A stretch of DNA of 64,000 nucleotides from Salipiger pentaromativorans (GTDB lineage Bacteria; Pseudomonadota; Alphaproteobacteria; Rhodobacterales; Rhodobacteraceae): the NCBI RefSeq assembly GCF_024721115.1, contig NZ_JAMDHK010000004.1, positions 1 to 64,000 on the forward strand, given 5' to 3'. Every line of letters begins with the position of its first letter. The stretch's first letter is position 1. A program made the position numbers and the translations under genes. Below are positions 17,129-25,330 of the stretch, one piece after another. The notes under the pieces are model-generated. The model saw only the letters and a program-made list of their open reading frames with translations, had not been told where the DNA came from and did no database searches.

Positions 17129-18253
17129 ATGACCTATCAAGATCCGGCAGCCGAGCTGCGCAGCACCGTCGCCACGCCGTTCGAAGCCGCGCGGGCGATG
17201 CCGGTGTCCGTCTATACCAGCGATGCGTTCCTCGCGCTGGAGCAGGAGCATGTCTTTGCGAAAAGCTGGCTGTGCGCCGGGCGGGCCGATGCGCTGCGCG
17301 CGCCGGGCGATTACCTGACCATGGAGATCGCCGGCGCGCCGGTGATCGTGCTGCGCGACCGCGACGGTGTGTTGCGGGCGATGTCGAATGTCTGCCGCCA
17401 CCGCATGTCGATCCTGCTGGAAGGGCGCGGAAATACCCGTACCATCACCTGCCCGTACCATGCCTGGACATACAATCTCGACGGTTCGCTGCGCGGGGCT
17501 CCCGCGATGGAGCTGAACCGGTCGTTCTGCAAGGAAGCCCTGGGCCTGCCCGCGATCCGCTGCGTGGATTGGAAGGGCTGGATCATGGTCACGCTCGACC
17601 CGGATCTGCCGGAGCCGCATGAGACGCTCAAGGAGATGGACGATCTTGTCGGCTATCTGCCGATGGAGGACTATGTGGAGGTGTTCCGGGAGGAGCATCG
17701 CTGGAACACGAACTGGAAGATCCTCGCCGAGAATTTCATGGAGAGCTATCACCTGCCCATGTGCCACGGCGGGACCATCGGCGGGGCGGTGGATCTCAGG
17801 AAGATGACCTGCCCCGAGGGTTATCCGGGCTTCAATTTCCACCACATCCTGAAAGATGACAGTATCGCGCTGTCGATCGCCCACCAGGACAACACCGCGC
17901 TGCAGGGCGAGGACCGCTACCGCACCTGGCTGCTGTCGGTCTATCCCTCGCTGCTGATCACGCTGACGCCGGGCTATTTCTGGTATCTCTGTCTCACGCC
18001 CGACGGGCCGGGGCATGTGAAGATCCTTTATGGTGGCGGGCTGCATCCGGATTTCGCCGCGGATGCCGAGGCGCCGCAGCATTTCGCGGCGCTTAAGGGG
18101 CTGCTCGATGCGGTGAACGACGAAGATCGGGGCTGCACGGAGCGGGTCTGGAAAGGCATGCAGTCGCGTCATGCGATGCCCGGGGCGCTGTCGCATCTCG
18201 AACGACCGAATTACGAGTTCGCCCGCTGGATCGCGGAGCGGATCCCGGGCTGA
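17129..18253 (+). CDS. Rieske 2Fe-2S aromatic-ring-hydroxylating oxygenase, alpha subunit
   Basis: Oxygenase component (374 aa) with an N-terminal Rieske domain whose ligands are CRH (near residue 90) and CPYH (near 110). The C-terminal catalytic domain has ESYHLPMCH (near residue 208), giving the two histidines for mononuclear iron. The start is the ATG at 17129 (MTYQDP); a longer frame upstream has no coding look. Relatives act on aromatic carboxylates or on quaternary amines such as carnitine and glycine betaine. No reductase gene lies beside it, so electrons must come from elsewhere. Substrate unknown. Confidence 0.9.
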   Translation: MTYQDPAAELRSTVATPFEAARAMPVSVYTSDAFLALEQEHVFAKSWLCAGRADALRAPGDYLTMEIAGAPVIVLRDRDGVLRAMSNVCRHRMSILLEGRGNTRTITCPYHAWTYNLDGSLRGAPAMELNRSFCKEALGLPAIRCVDWKGWIMVTLDPDLPEPHETLKEMDDLVGYLPMEDYVEVFREEHRWNTNWKILAENFMESYHLPMCHGGTIGGAVDLRKMTCPEGYPGFNFHHILKDDSIALSIAHQDNTALQGEDRYRTWLLSVYPSLLITLTPGYFWYLCLTPDGPGHVKILYGGGLHPDFAADAEAPQHFAALKGLLDAVNDEDRGCTERVWKGMQSRHAMPGALSHLERPNYEFARWIAERIPG

Positions 18254-18304
18254 ACACCCTGAATGCCGTGTGCGGCTGATGTGGTGCTTTTGCCCAGGGT
18301 GTTT
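18253..18304 (+). terminator. Possible long-loop terminator after Rieske gene
   Basis: AACACCCTG (18253-18261) pairs with CAGGGTGTT (18295-18303) and is followed by more T. The 33-base loop makes it weaker than a classic terminator. Confidence 0.35.
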
Positions 18305-18421
18305 TGGGGTGGCACCGTTTTTTGCGTATTTTCAGAAAGATGAAAGGGGGTAGGGGCACCCTCGCCCGCTGCCGCGCTTTGTGGCTGGCTGGCGAGGGGC
18401 TGTCTTGTGGAGGGCTGCCGG

Positions 18422-19399
18422 TCAATGGGCCCGGATCGCCGCCGAGAAATCCGCCGTATCGCCCGCGGCCTGAGCCTTGGCGGTGATGAGGGCCGCGGCG
18501 CGGCGGTCGGCCATCGTCCCGTTGCCGCCCAGAACGCCCAGAGCTTCGATATATTCGGGCAGGCGGCCCGAGAGGATCAGCCGCCGGTCGATCGGCAAAT
18601 CCGCTTTCAGGACCTGGGCCAGCCCGTAGACCACCGTCGTGCAATTGGCGAGCAAGGTGTTGTAGAAGCGCGGTCGGGCCTCGAGCTGCTGGGCCAGCCC
18701 GACATAGGCCATGAACAGTGCGCGCCGCTGCGCCGCATCGAGCGTGACCGGATAGAGGCTGACCTGCTCCTTGCGGTAATTCGTGCGGAGCTTGACGATG
18801 TCCTCTTCGGTCGCGCCGATCAGCACCAGCTCGAACTGGCGGAAGAACCCGCCCAGCTCGTTGAACACCTCGTCGGCCTCGCGGCGGATCTCGACGGAAA
18901 ACACCACATGCTGGCCGTCGGCAAAGCCGAAGCTGACCAGAAGATGTGCGATGTCGGGATTGTCCCAGACCGAGGTCAGCATATCCACGGTTTCCAGGTG
19001 CCGCAGATCGACGGTGCGGTCGATCCAGCGGACAGTCGCCTCGTCCCGGTCGTGCCACTGGAAGTCGCGCAGATCCGACAGGGTAACGAGATCGCCCGAG
19101 ACCTCGGCCTTGACGCCGCGCGCGACGTCGATGGCCCAGTCGCGGTCTTCGGCGGGGGAGATGGTCATGTACCAGCCGCCGACAAGCAGCGCTGTGCCGG
19201 CTAGCACGGCCCAGCCCAGACGGCGGCAACGCATCCGGGCGCGGCCTGCGAGCAGCAGCGCGGCGGCGAGCAGGGTCAGGGCGGCGGGGCGGGCGAAGCC
19301 GTCGAGATGCAGCCAGATCGCCGTGGCGCTCCAGGCGGCCCCGGCGAGCGCGATGAGGGCAAAGCTCAGATGGGCGCAGAGGCGGAAAGAGCGGGTCAT
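18422..19399 (-). CDS. DUF4105 membrane-anchored protein
   Basis: Envelope protein (325 aa) with three hydrophobic segments in the first 80 residues and a periplasmic DUF4105 (Lnb N-terminal-like) domain. That domain includes FADGQHVVFSVEIRREADE and the conserved Cys in LLANCTT, where related papain/NlpC-like folds place a catalytic cysteine. Last gene of the minus-strand set with the YiaAB-like and PspA genes (gaps of 47 and 35 bases). Function unproven; a periplasmic amidase or peptidase linked to membrane stress is a reasonable guess. Confidence 0.82.
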   Translation of the reverse strand: MTRSFRLCAHLSFALIALAGAAWSATAIWLHLDGFARPAALTLLAAALLLAGRARMRCRRLGWAVLAGTALLVGGWYMTISPAEDRDWAIDVARGVKAEVSGDLVTLSDLRDFQWHDRDEATVRWIDRTVDLRHLETVDMLTSVWDNPDIAHLLVSFGFADGQHVVFSVEIRREADEVFNELGGFFRQFELVLIGATEEDIVKLRTNYRKEQVSLYPVTLDAAQRRALFMAYVGLAQQLEARPRFYNTLLANCTTVVYGLAQVLKADLPIDRRLILSGRLPEYIEALGVLGGNGTMADRRAAALITAKAQAAGDTADFSAAIRAH

Positions 19400-19446
19400 G
19401 ACGGTCTCCTCTGGGCGGGCGGTGGGGCCGCCCGCCTGTCTCGCGG

Positions 19447-19725
19447 TCAGATGTCGTCGCCGGCGGCTTCGGCCAGCAGGCGCTCGGTGCGGGCATCTTC
19501 GAGCTTGTTGTAGATGCGATCCGATTCTTCCTTGTCGCGCAAGGCTTTGGTGATGGAGGCTGTGGAGTAAACCAGCATCAGCGCGGCCATGGCGTAATAG
19601 CCTTTGGCCGAGAAGCTGGCCTGGAGCGCATAGATGCCGCCCGCCATCATCAGCGCCGCAACGGCGAAGTTGAAATAGGTGAAGATCGTCCAGGCTTTGG
19701 AAACTTTCGGGGTGTATTGGGTCAT
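19447..19725 (-). CDS. YiaA/YiaB-type two-helix inner membrane protein
   Basis: Small membrane protein (92 aa) with two hydrophobic helices (about residues 12-32 and 42-58) and a charged cytoplasmic tail (LRDKEESDRIYNKLEDAR), matching the YiaAB two-helix domain. AGGAC precedes the ATG. It sits between PspA and DUF4105 genes in one probable operon, so it may be a membrane partner in that stress module. No enzymatic motif. Confidence 0.85.
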   Translation of the reverse strand: MTQYTPKVSKAWTIFTYFNFAVAALMMAGGIYALQASFSAKGYYAMAALMLVYSTASITKALRDKEESDRIYNKLEDARTERLLAEAAGDDI

Positions 19726-19760
19726 GGGTCTGATGTCCTGTTGATTGGCGTGAGGGTGGG

Positions 19761-20438
19761 TCAGGTCTGCGGGGTTTTCAGCCGCGCCAATACGGCAGCG
19801 GCATCTGGGCGGAGCGGGGCGCCGCAGCCGGCGGCGGCGAGCCGCGCGCTGGTGGCCTCGGCGCTGGAGCTGGCGGAGAGATCGGCCATCGCGAGAGCGG
19901 TCGCTTCGGAGAGTCCCTGGCGCTCTTGCAGACGCTCCAGCGTGGCTTCGGCCTCGCGCAGACTGTTGAGTACCCCATCGGGCATGGTGCCGCGCACGCG
20001 CTGCGATTTCGCCGTGGCATCGGCGAGCTGCTTGCCGCGCTGAAGCGTGCGCAGCCGCTGTTCCGCGAGCGACAGCTCTTCGCGCAGGCGGCGGATCTCC
20101 GTGTCGTAGGTGGCGACCGCCCGTTCGGTGGTGGCGCGTTCGGCCTCGAGCTCGGCAATGGCGGCAGCGGCCTCGGTGGCGAGGTCCTCGCGGTCTTTGC
20201 GAAGCGCGTCCAGCGCGCGGGCCTCAAGGTCGGAGAGCTGCGCCGAGATGCGGCGCAGCGCCTTTTTCTCGCGGTCGCAATAGGCCATCACCACCGCGAC
20301 CGAGCGTTTCGCGGCCTCGACGCCATGGGCCGCATCGCGTAGCTGCTGGCGCAGGATCGACATGGCATTGGCGTCGGTGAGGGCCTGGGCGGCATCATGG
20401 CTTTGCCCGCGGACCAGCGTGATCAGGGTCTTGAACAT
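19761..20438 (-). CDS. PspA/IM30-family membrane stress protein
   Basis: Mostly helical, charged, coiled-coil protein (225 aa) of the PspA/IM30 (ESCRT-III-like) family. These proteins coat and repair damaged inner membrane from the cytoplasm. The N-terminal MFKTLITLVRGQSHDAAQ is the amphipathic helix expected of the family, and the EREKKALRRI-type heptads continue to about residue 150. The start is at 20438 with GGAGGCGCC before it; an ATG 12 bases upstream overlaps that ribosome site. There is no PspF or PspBC nearby; control instead appears to be by the divergent TetR gene through three palindromes. Confidence 0.88.
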   Translation of the reverse strand: MFKTLITLVRGQSHDAAQALTDANAMSILRQQLRDAAHGVEAAKRSVAVVMAYCDREKKALRRISAQLSDLEARALDALRKDREDLATEAAAAIAELEAERATTERAVATYDTEIRRLREELSLAEQRLRTLQRGKQLADATAKSQRVRGTMPDGVLNSLREAEATLERLQERQGLSEATALAMADLSASSSAEATSARLAAAGCGAPLRPDAAAVLARLKTPQT

Positions 20439-20455
20439 CGGCGCCTCCATATCTA

Positions 20456-20468
20456 TGAACCATGTTCA
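20456..20468. promoter_or_regulatory. TetR operator O1
   Basis: TGAACCATGTTCA, a 13-bp palindrome of form TGAAC-N3-GTTCA, 18 bases upstream of the pspA-like start. Confidence 0.65.
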
Positions 20469-20489
20469 GGAATATCTATGCCGCAAGTA

Positions 20490-20502
20490 TGAACGATGTT
20501 CA
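20490..20502. promoter_or_regulatory. TetR operator O2
   Basis: TGAACGATGTTCA, same palindrome, starting 34 bp after O1 in the middle of the divergent region. Confidence 0.65.
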
Positions 20503-20512
20503 AGAAATATTT

Positions 20513-20525
20513 TGAACGACGTTCA
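20513..20525. promoter_or_regulatory. TetR operator O3
   Basis: TGAACGACGTTCA, same palindrome, starting 23 bp after O2 and 20 bases before the tetR start, where binding would block its promoter. Confidence 0.65.
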
Positions 20526-20544
20526 GAAATTTTTCGGAGGCAGA

Positions 20545-21156
20545 ATGGCAACCACTCGCGAAGCGAAACGCGCCGATCTGAAGCGGCGTCTGGTCGATGC
20601 GGCCGAGGCGCAGATTCTGGACAGGGGGCTGGCCGGTCTGAAGGCGCGCGAGGTGACGGCGCAGGCGGGCTGTGCGCTGGGCGCGTTATACACCGCGTTC
20701 GAGGATCTCGACATGCTGGTGCTGCATGTGAACGCACGCACGCTGGCCCGGCTCGGGGCGGCGCTGCATGCGGCCTGTCCAAAGGACGGGGCGCCGGAGG
20801 ACATCCTGCAGGCGCTGGCCGGGGCCTATGTGGCCTTTGCCTGCGCCAACCAGCGCCTGTGGTCGGCGCTGTTCGAGCATCGCTTGCCCGAGGGGGTGGA
20901 GATGCCCGACTGGCACCGGCAGGACCATGCGGTGCTGATCGCCGAGATCATCGCGCCGCTGGGCAGGCTGCGCCCCGATCTGGAGCCGGACGCGCTGCGG
21001 CTGCGGGCGCAGACCACCTTTGCCGCGGTGCACGGTGTGGTTCAGCTCTCGTTGCAGGGGCGCTTTGTCGGGGTGCCGCAGGCACGGCTGGCCGGCGAGG
21101 TCGCGGCGCTGGTCTCCGCGATGACGCGCGGCACGCATCTGGCGGCGCGGGACTGA
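20545..21156 (+). CDS. TetR/AcrR-family transcriptional regulator
   Basis: Repressor of 203 aa. Residues 10-55 are a TetR helix-turn-helix (LVDAAEAQILDRGLAGLKAR followed by VTAQAGCALGALYTAF); the C-terminal ligand domain contains HRLPEGVEMPDW. The start is at 20545 after CGGAGG; the frame extends upstream without coding character. Three TGAAC-N3-GTTCA palindromes fill the 106-base region shared with the divergent pspA-like gene, so it probably represses both itself and the PspA/YiaAB/DUF4105 operon. Inducer unknown. Confidence 0.92.
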   Translation: MATTREAKRADLKRRLVDAAEAQILDRGLAGLKAREVTAQAGCALGALYTAFEDLDMLVLHVNARTLARLGAALHAACPKDGAPEDILQALAGAYVAFACANQRLWSALFEHRLPEGVEMPDWHRQDHAVLIAEIIAPLGRLRPDLEPDALRLRAQTTFAAVHGVVQLSLQGRFVGVPQARLAGEVAALVSAMTRGTHLAARD

Positions 21157-21160
21157 CCGG

Positions 21161-21862
21161 TCAGATCCGGCGGGCGCGCAGGGCGAGCACCTGCTTCAGC
21201 GTTTCCATCGGGGGCACGGTGCGGAAGATGTCGCCCAGCATGGCGGCATCCGCGCGCAGCCCGGCCAGACGGCTGCCGCGCTTGGCGTGTTTGAACGGGC
21301 TTTCCACACCGGGCCATCGCACGATGGCCAGGCGCAGCCCCGCGTTCAGCCAGAGCCGGTTGATGAACACCTCCAGCCCGAAGCGGGGCAGGCTGCGCAG
21401 CGTGTCGGTCTGACCGGCGAGCAGGGCGCGGGGCATCACGCGTTCGCCCGAGATATAGTCGATGCCGATCATCCGCCAGGGCAGGGGCGCGTTGCGGCGC
21501 AGGCTGATGGCGGCCTCGGCGCGGGCGTCGAGAACCGGGGCGATGAGCGCGCTCAGGTGATCGGCGTCGAGTCCCAGAAGATCGCTGTCGAGCAGCAGGA
21601 TATGGGTGCCGCGGGCGGCCTCGATCCCGGTGGCCACCGCGCGGCTCTTGCCGCCGTTCCGGGGTTGGCGGATGACCCGCAGACCCGGCGCCTGCGCGGC
21701 CCGCGCCTCGGCTCGGTCGGCGGTGCCGTCGGACGACCCGTCATCGACCACGATCACCTCGCAGATCAGCGGGTGGCCAAGCACGGCGTCCAGCACAGCG
21801 CCGATGCGCGGTGCCTCGTTAAAGGCGGGGATGATGCAGGACAGGATCGGTCGGTCGGTCAT
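21161..21862 (-). CDS. Glycosyltransferase family 2
   Basis: GT-A-fold glycosyltransferase (233 aa) with LSCIIPAFNEAPRIG at the N-terminus, VVDDGSSDGT (nucleotide-sugar binding, near residue 42) and LLLDSDLLGL (DxD-like, near 90). There is no transmembrane tail. The ATG overlaps the stop of the DedA-like gene upstream (ATGA). It is the last gene of a tightly coupled four-gene operon with a GT21-type glycosyltransferase and a phosphoesterase, which suggests glycolipid synthesis. Acceptor and sugar unknown. Confidence 0.9.
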   Translation of the reverse strand: MTDRPILSCIIPAFNEAPRIGAVLDAVLGHPLICEVIVVDDGSSDGTADRAEARAAQAPGLRVIRQPRNGGKSRAVATGIEAARGTHILLLDSDLLGLDADHLSALIAPVLDARAEAAISLRRNAPLPWRMIGIDYISGERVMPRALLAGQTDTLRSLPRFGLEVFINRLWLNAGLRLAIVRWPGVESPFKHAKRGSRLAGLRADAAMLGDIFRTVPPMETLKQVLALRARRI

Positions 21863-22431
21863 TTGCGGGTCGCTCTTTTCAGCAGCCAGATGATGCCGGC
21901 CATGACCAGGACGCCCAGCAGCAGCAGCGAGATCCGCGCGATCCAGTCGTCGATCTTGCTGTAGGCCGATCCGAAGGCATAGCCGAGGGCCACGAAAAAC
22001 AGGCTTTTCGGGATCGTGGCCAGGAGGTTGATCCAGAAGAAGCGCAGCATCGGCATGCGCGCCAGGCCGGCGGCCACCAGAACCGCGGCGCCGGCGGAAT
22101 GGGTCAGCTTGCCGAAGACCAGCGTGCGCCCGCCGTGGCTCTGGAAATGGCCAGCGAGCTGGGCGAGACGCGCGCGGCTGAGCCCCATCCGATAGCGCCA
22201 GCGCAGGGGCAGCCGGTGCAGGCCCCAGCGGCCCAGCGCATAGAACATCAGGTCGCCGACCACATCGGCGAGGATCACCACCACGCTGACGCTCCACACA
22301 TCGAGCAATCCGCGGCTCGCGAGCCAGGCGGCGATCACCGTCACGATGGGCCCCTCCAGCACCGCGATCGGTGCCAGAATGGCCAGCCCGTCCTTGGCGA
22401 TCAGGGCTGCAACTGTTTCAAGTCCCAACAA
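21859..22431 (-). CDS. DedA-family (VTT-domain) membrane protein
   Basis: Integral membrane protein (190 aa) of the DedA/VTT family. It has the N-terminal LEGPIVTVIAAWLASRGL motif (near residue 26), GDLMFYALGRWG (near 59) and a C-terminal helix pair. Relatives are lipid flippases/scramblases that recycle undecaprenyl phosphate or phospholipids. The start is a TTG at 22431, supported by GGAG seven bases upstream and a three-base gap to the glycosyltransferase stop. In this operon it may flip a glycolipid precursor. Confidence 0.87.
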   Translation of the reverse strand: MLGLETVAALIAKDGLAILAPIAVLEGPIVTVIAAWLASRGLLDVWSVSVVVILADVVGDLMFYALGRWGLHRLPLRWRYRMGLSRARLAQLAGHFQSHGGRTLVFGKLTHSAGAAVLVAAGLARMPMLRFFWINLLATIPKSLFFVALGYAFGSAYSKIDDWIARISLLLLGVLVMAGIIWLLKRATRK

Positions 22432-22434
22432 GTT

Positions 22435-23562
22435 CTACTCCGCCGGGCCCGCCGATTCCGCAGGCGCCATCTCTGTGCCGCGCCAGGTAAAGCCGCGCCC
22501 TGTCCATGTGGCGACCCAGAGCGCCGGAAGCAAGACATCGCGCATCAGCATCGCGGCGGCATCGCGCGGCGCGGCGGGCCAGCCGGCACGCCGGGCCAGC
22601 GCCAGCTCGGCGCCGTACCAGACCGGGGGCAGCGCCAGAAGCGCGGCGGCGGGGGCCGCGCCCAGCAGGGCCAGCGCGGTCAGCGCGCCAAGCGGCACCA
22701 GCGGGCCCTGGGCGATCTCGGCGGCGAAGATCAGAGGAAACCCGTCGCGGCGCACGCGGCTCCAGCGCAATTGCCTGTCCCAGACCGCGCGCGCCTTGCG
22801 CGCACCGATGGGCTGGGCAAAGAGCTTTGGGGTCAGCCGCACGCGCAACCCCTGCTCGCGCACCAGCTTGGTCGAGGCGACATCTTCGGCAAGGTTGCGC
22901 CCCAGCGCGGCAAGACCGCCGCCGGCGTCCAGTACTTTGCGATTCCAGTAAAGCGTCTTGCCCTGAGCGAAGCCGAAACCGAGCGAATCCGCCGCGAGCT
23001 GCCAGCGCCCCTGCGAGCTGTTGAGAAAGGCGCATTCCACGGCGCCCCAGAAGTTGCCGGGCCGGATCCCGGCCGGGGGCGAGGTGACAAGCCCGGTGCC
23101 CGCCTGCCAGGTCGCAACCAGCCTGCGCAGGTAGTCCGGCGGCAAGAGCAGGTTGCTGTCGGTCATCGCAACCCATTCGCTGCGGGCCTCGCCATACCCT
23201 TTATACAGGTTGTTGAGCTTGGGGTTGCGGCTGATGGCGGTCTCACCGCAGAGCAGGCTGGCTTCCACCTCCGGATGCGCGGCGATCAGATCGCGCAGCA
23301 GCGCGACTGCGGGATCGGTTTCGGAGGGGGCGCAGAAGATCACCTCGTAGCGCGGGTAATCCTGGGTGAAGGACGAGGCCAGCGTTTCGGCATCGAACGT
23401 GTCGAGGCCGCAGACCGGGCGGATCAGCGAGATATAGGGCAGCGTGGTGTCGTCGCGCGGCGCTTCGGGGGCGGTGCGGTAGCGGCGGGCGGTCAGCCAG
23501 GCGGTGAGCAGGTGCGCGCCGAGGGTGATCGCTACGAGGCTGACGAGAACGGGGATGATCAT
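22435..23562 (-). CDS. GT21-type (ceramide glucosyltransferase-like) membrane glycosyltransferase
   Basis: Membrane glycosyltransferase of 375 aa. Residues 1-22 form a membrane anchor, VAMTDSNLLLPPDY (near 140) carries the DxD-like acidic motif, and RQLRWSRVRR (near 265) is the (Q/R)xxRW signature of processive/ceramide-type enzymes. C-terminal helices follow. The start is at 23562 and overlaps the phosphoesterase stop (ATGA); the upstream extension is not coding. Bacterial homologues add glucose or glucuronate to ceramide or diacylglycerol. With the neighbours this implies a glycolipid pathway, but the lipid acceptor is unproven. Confidence 0.88.
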   Translation of the reverse strand: MIIPVLVSLVAITLGAHLLTAWLTARRYRTAPEAPRDDTTLPYISLIRPVCGLDTFDAETLASSFTQDYPRYEVIFCAPSETDPAVALLRDLIAAHPEVEASLLCGETAISRNPKLNNLYKGYGEARSEWVAMTDSNLLLPPDYLRRLVATWQAGTGLVTSPPAGIRPGNFWGAVECAFLNSSQGRWQLAADSLGFGFAQGKTLYWNRKVLDAGGGLAALGRNLAEDVASTKLVREQGLRVRLTPKLFAQPIGARKARAVWDRQLRWSRVRRDGFPLIFAAEIAQGPLVPLGALTALALLGAAPAAALLALPPVWYGAELALARRAGWPAAPRDAAAMLMRDVLLPALWVATWTGRGFTWRGTEMAPAESAGPAE

Positions 23563-24392
23563 GCGATGCCTCCGGCCAATGCGCCGCCATCGCTGGGCGC
23601 CTGTTTCGGCGGCAGCGGCCGCGCGGGGGTGCGGGCGCGTTCGGGGCTGTATTCGATCAGCCGCATCTGCCCGTTCCGGTCTTCGGCCAGCGCGGTCAGG
23701 CTGTCGATCCAGTCGCCGCAATTGGCGTAGAGAATACCGTCACGGTCGCGCAGGGCGGGTTTGTGAGAGTGACCGCAGATCACCCCTCCGGTTCCGGTGG
23801 CGCGCGCCAGCTTGATGAGGCGGGATTCGAACCGGTCGCCCATGGCCATGAGCTGATTGGCGCGGTCGATCACCCGCTGTGCCGGGCTGCGGCGGTCGTC
23901 GGAGAGCCGGCCATGGCTGCGCTGCCAGTCGTCGATCTGCCGCAACAGCGCATCCATGCGGCTGCCCAGGCGGGTCATGAAATGCCAGCGCAGGAAGCGC
24001 GGGTCGCATTGATCGCCGTGCAGCACCAGATAGCGCCGCCCGTCCGCCGCGCGGTGGACCACCACCTCGCGCAGCTCCCAGCTTTCGATCCGTGTATCGG
24101 GCGCGCGCATGACCGAATCGTGATTGCCGGGCAGATAGACGACCCGCGCCCCCGCCCTGGCGCGGTCGCGCAACTCGCTCAGCACGGCTTCGTGGTGATC
24201 GGTCCAGTGGATTCGCCCGCCATGCCAGAGATCGAAGATGTCTCCGACAAGATAGATGGTCTCGGCCTCGATCTGCCGCAGGAACTCGAGCACTTGGGCG
24301 GGACGGCTGGCGCGGGCCCCCAGATGCAGGTCGGACAGAAACAGGCTGCGGAGGGTGCGGCGGGCGTCGGTGCCGGCAGAAGAGGACGGCAT
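23559..24392 (-). CDS. UDP-2,3-diacylglucosamine diphosphatase-like metallophosphoesterase
   Basis: Calcineurin-like phosphoesterase (277 aa) with the metal-binding motifs SDLHLG (residue 20), GDIFDLW (near 50), GNHD (near 88) and GHSHKP (near 208). The overall pattern resembles LpxH-type enzymes. As first gene of an operon with two glycosyltransferases and a DedA protein it could remove a phosphate group from a lipid intermediate. LpxH proper would normally sit among lipid A genes, so a different lipid-linked diphosphate is possible. Confidence 0.87.
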   Translation of the reverse strand: MPSSSAGTDARRTLRSLFLSDLHLGARASRPAQVLEFLRQIEAETIYLVGDIFDLWHGGRIHWTDHHEAVLSELRDRARAGARVVYLPGNHDSVMRAPDTRIESWELREVVVHRAADGRRYLVLHGDQCDPRFLRWHFMTRLGSRMDALLRQIDDWQRSHGRLSDDRRSPAQRVIDRANQLMAMGDRFESRLIKLARATGTGGVICGHSHKPALRDRDGILYANCGDWIDSLTALAEDRNGQMRLIEYSPERARTPARPLPPKQAPSDGGALAGGIA

Positions 24393-24721
24393 TCGGGCAA
24401 CTTCCTTTTTCGCTCGCCCGCCTTATGGCGGCAGGATGTATCGGGAATGTGACGCTACTCTAACGCGATACGAACCATGCAGGTTCCGACCGGAGGACGG
24501 TATGTCGCGGTCGACCTGCACGTCTGGGTTGACCTTATCCCTCCGCCCGGGCGCTGTCCAATGCTTCCCGCGACTGGAATGCTGCGCCGGCGCTCATCGG
24601 CGGATTCGCGCAACGCCCGGGCGCTCTTCGCCCGATCTTGAGGCGATGTGTGGGGCCGCGCCGCAATCGCGGCTTGCCCGCGCGGATGCGGCGCGGTTGA
24701 GTGGAAGACCGGAGGCCCGAC
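24393..24721. other. Divergent intergenic region, no gene seen
   Basis: A 329-base region between divergent lipid genes. It must hold both promoters. The only internal pattern I see is a duplicated CGCCCGGGCGCT (near 24545 and 24613). No open frame here has coding character. Confidence 0.5.
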
Positions 24722-25327
24722 ATGTTCGACGCAAGACTTCTGCCGTTGCAACGGCGCCTGCTGCACGGGCCCGCCCGGGCGCTGCACGCAAGAGGGGTGC
24801 GGGCCGACTGGATCACGCTGGCGGGATTCGCCGTGGGGCTTTGTGCGGTCGCCGCAGCGGCGGCGGGGGCCTTCGGGCTGGCGCTGGCGGGGCTTCTGGC
24901 CAACCGTCTGGCCGACGGGCTGGATGGCGAGGTGGCGCGGCTGGCGGGGCCGACCGACCGGGGCGCCTATTTGGACATCGCACTGGATTTCCTGTTCTAC
25001 GCGCTCTTTCCGCTGGGCATGGCGCTGGCCGATCCGGTCGCCAATGCGCTGCCCGCGCTGGTGCTTGTGGCGAGCTTTGTGGGCACCGGTTCGTCCTTTC
25101 TCGCCTTTGCCGTGATTGCCGAACGGCGCGGGATCCGGGCCGAGGACTATCCGACCAAGGGCATCTTTTACCTCGGTGGGCTGACGGAGGGGGCCGAGAC
25201 CATCGCGCTCTTCATTGCGATGTGCCTGTTTCCCGGCGCCTTCCCGGGGCTGGCGCTGCTCTTTGCCACGGCCTGTTTCCTGACCACGCTGACCCGCTGG
25301 CTGGCCGGCTGGCGGCTGTTCGGCTGA
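24722..25327 (+). CDS. CDP-alcohol phosphatidyltransferase family protein
   Basis: Membrane phospholipid synthase (201 aa) joining a CDP-activated lipid to an alcohol. The complete motif D-x2-DG-x2-AR-x8-G-x3-D-x3-D is present from DGLDGEVARL through GAYLDIALD (about residues 60-85), with hydrophobic helices around it. GGAGG precedes the ATG at 24722. It diverges from the glycolipid operon and converges on the reductase gene. It is distinct from PgsA (48251-48916); the alcohol substrate cannot be assigned. Confidence 0.9.
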   Translation: MFDARLLPLQRRLLHGPARALHARGVRADWITLAGFAVGLCAVAAAAAGAFGLALAGLLANRLADGLDGEVARLAGPTDRGAYLDIALDFLFYALFPLGMALADPVANALPALVLVASFVGTGSSFLAFAVIAERRGIRAEDYPTKGIFYLGGLTEGAETIALFIAMCLFPGAFPGLALLFATACFLTTLTRWLAGWRLFG

Positions 25328-25330
25328 GCG

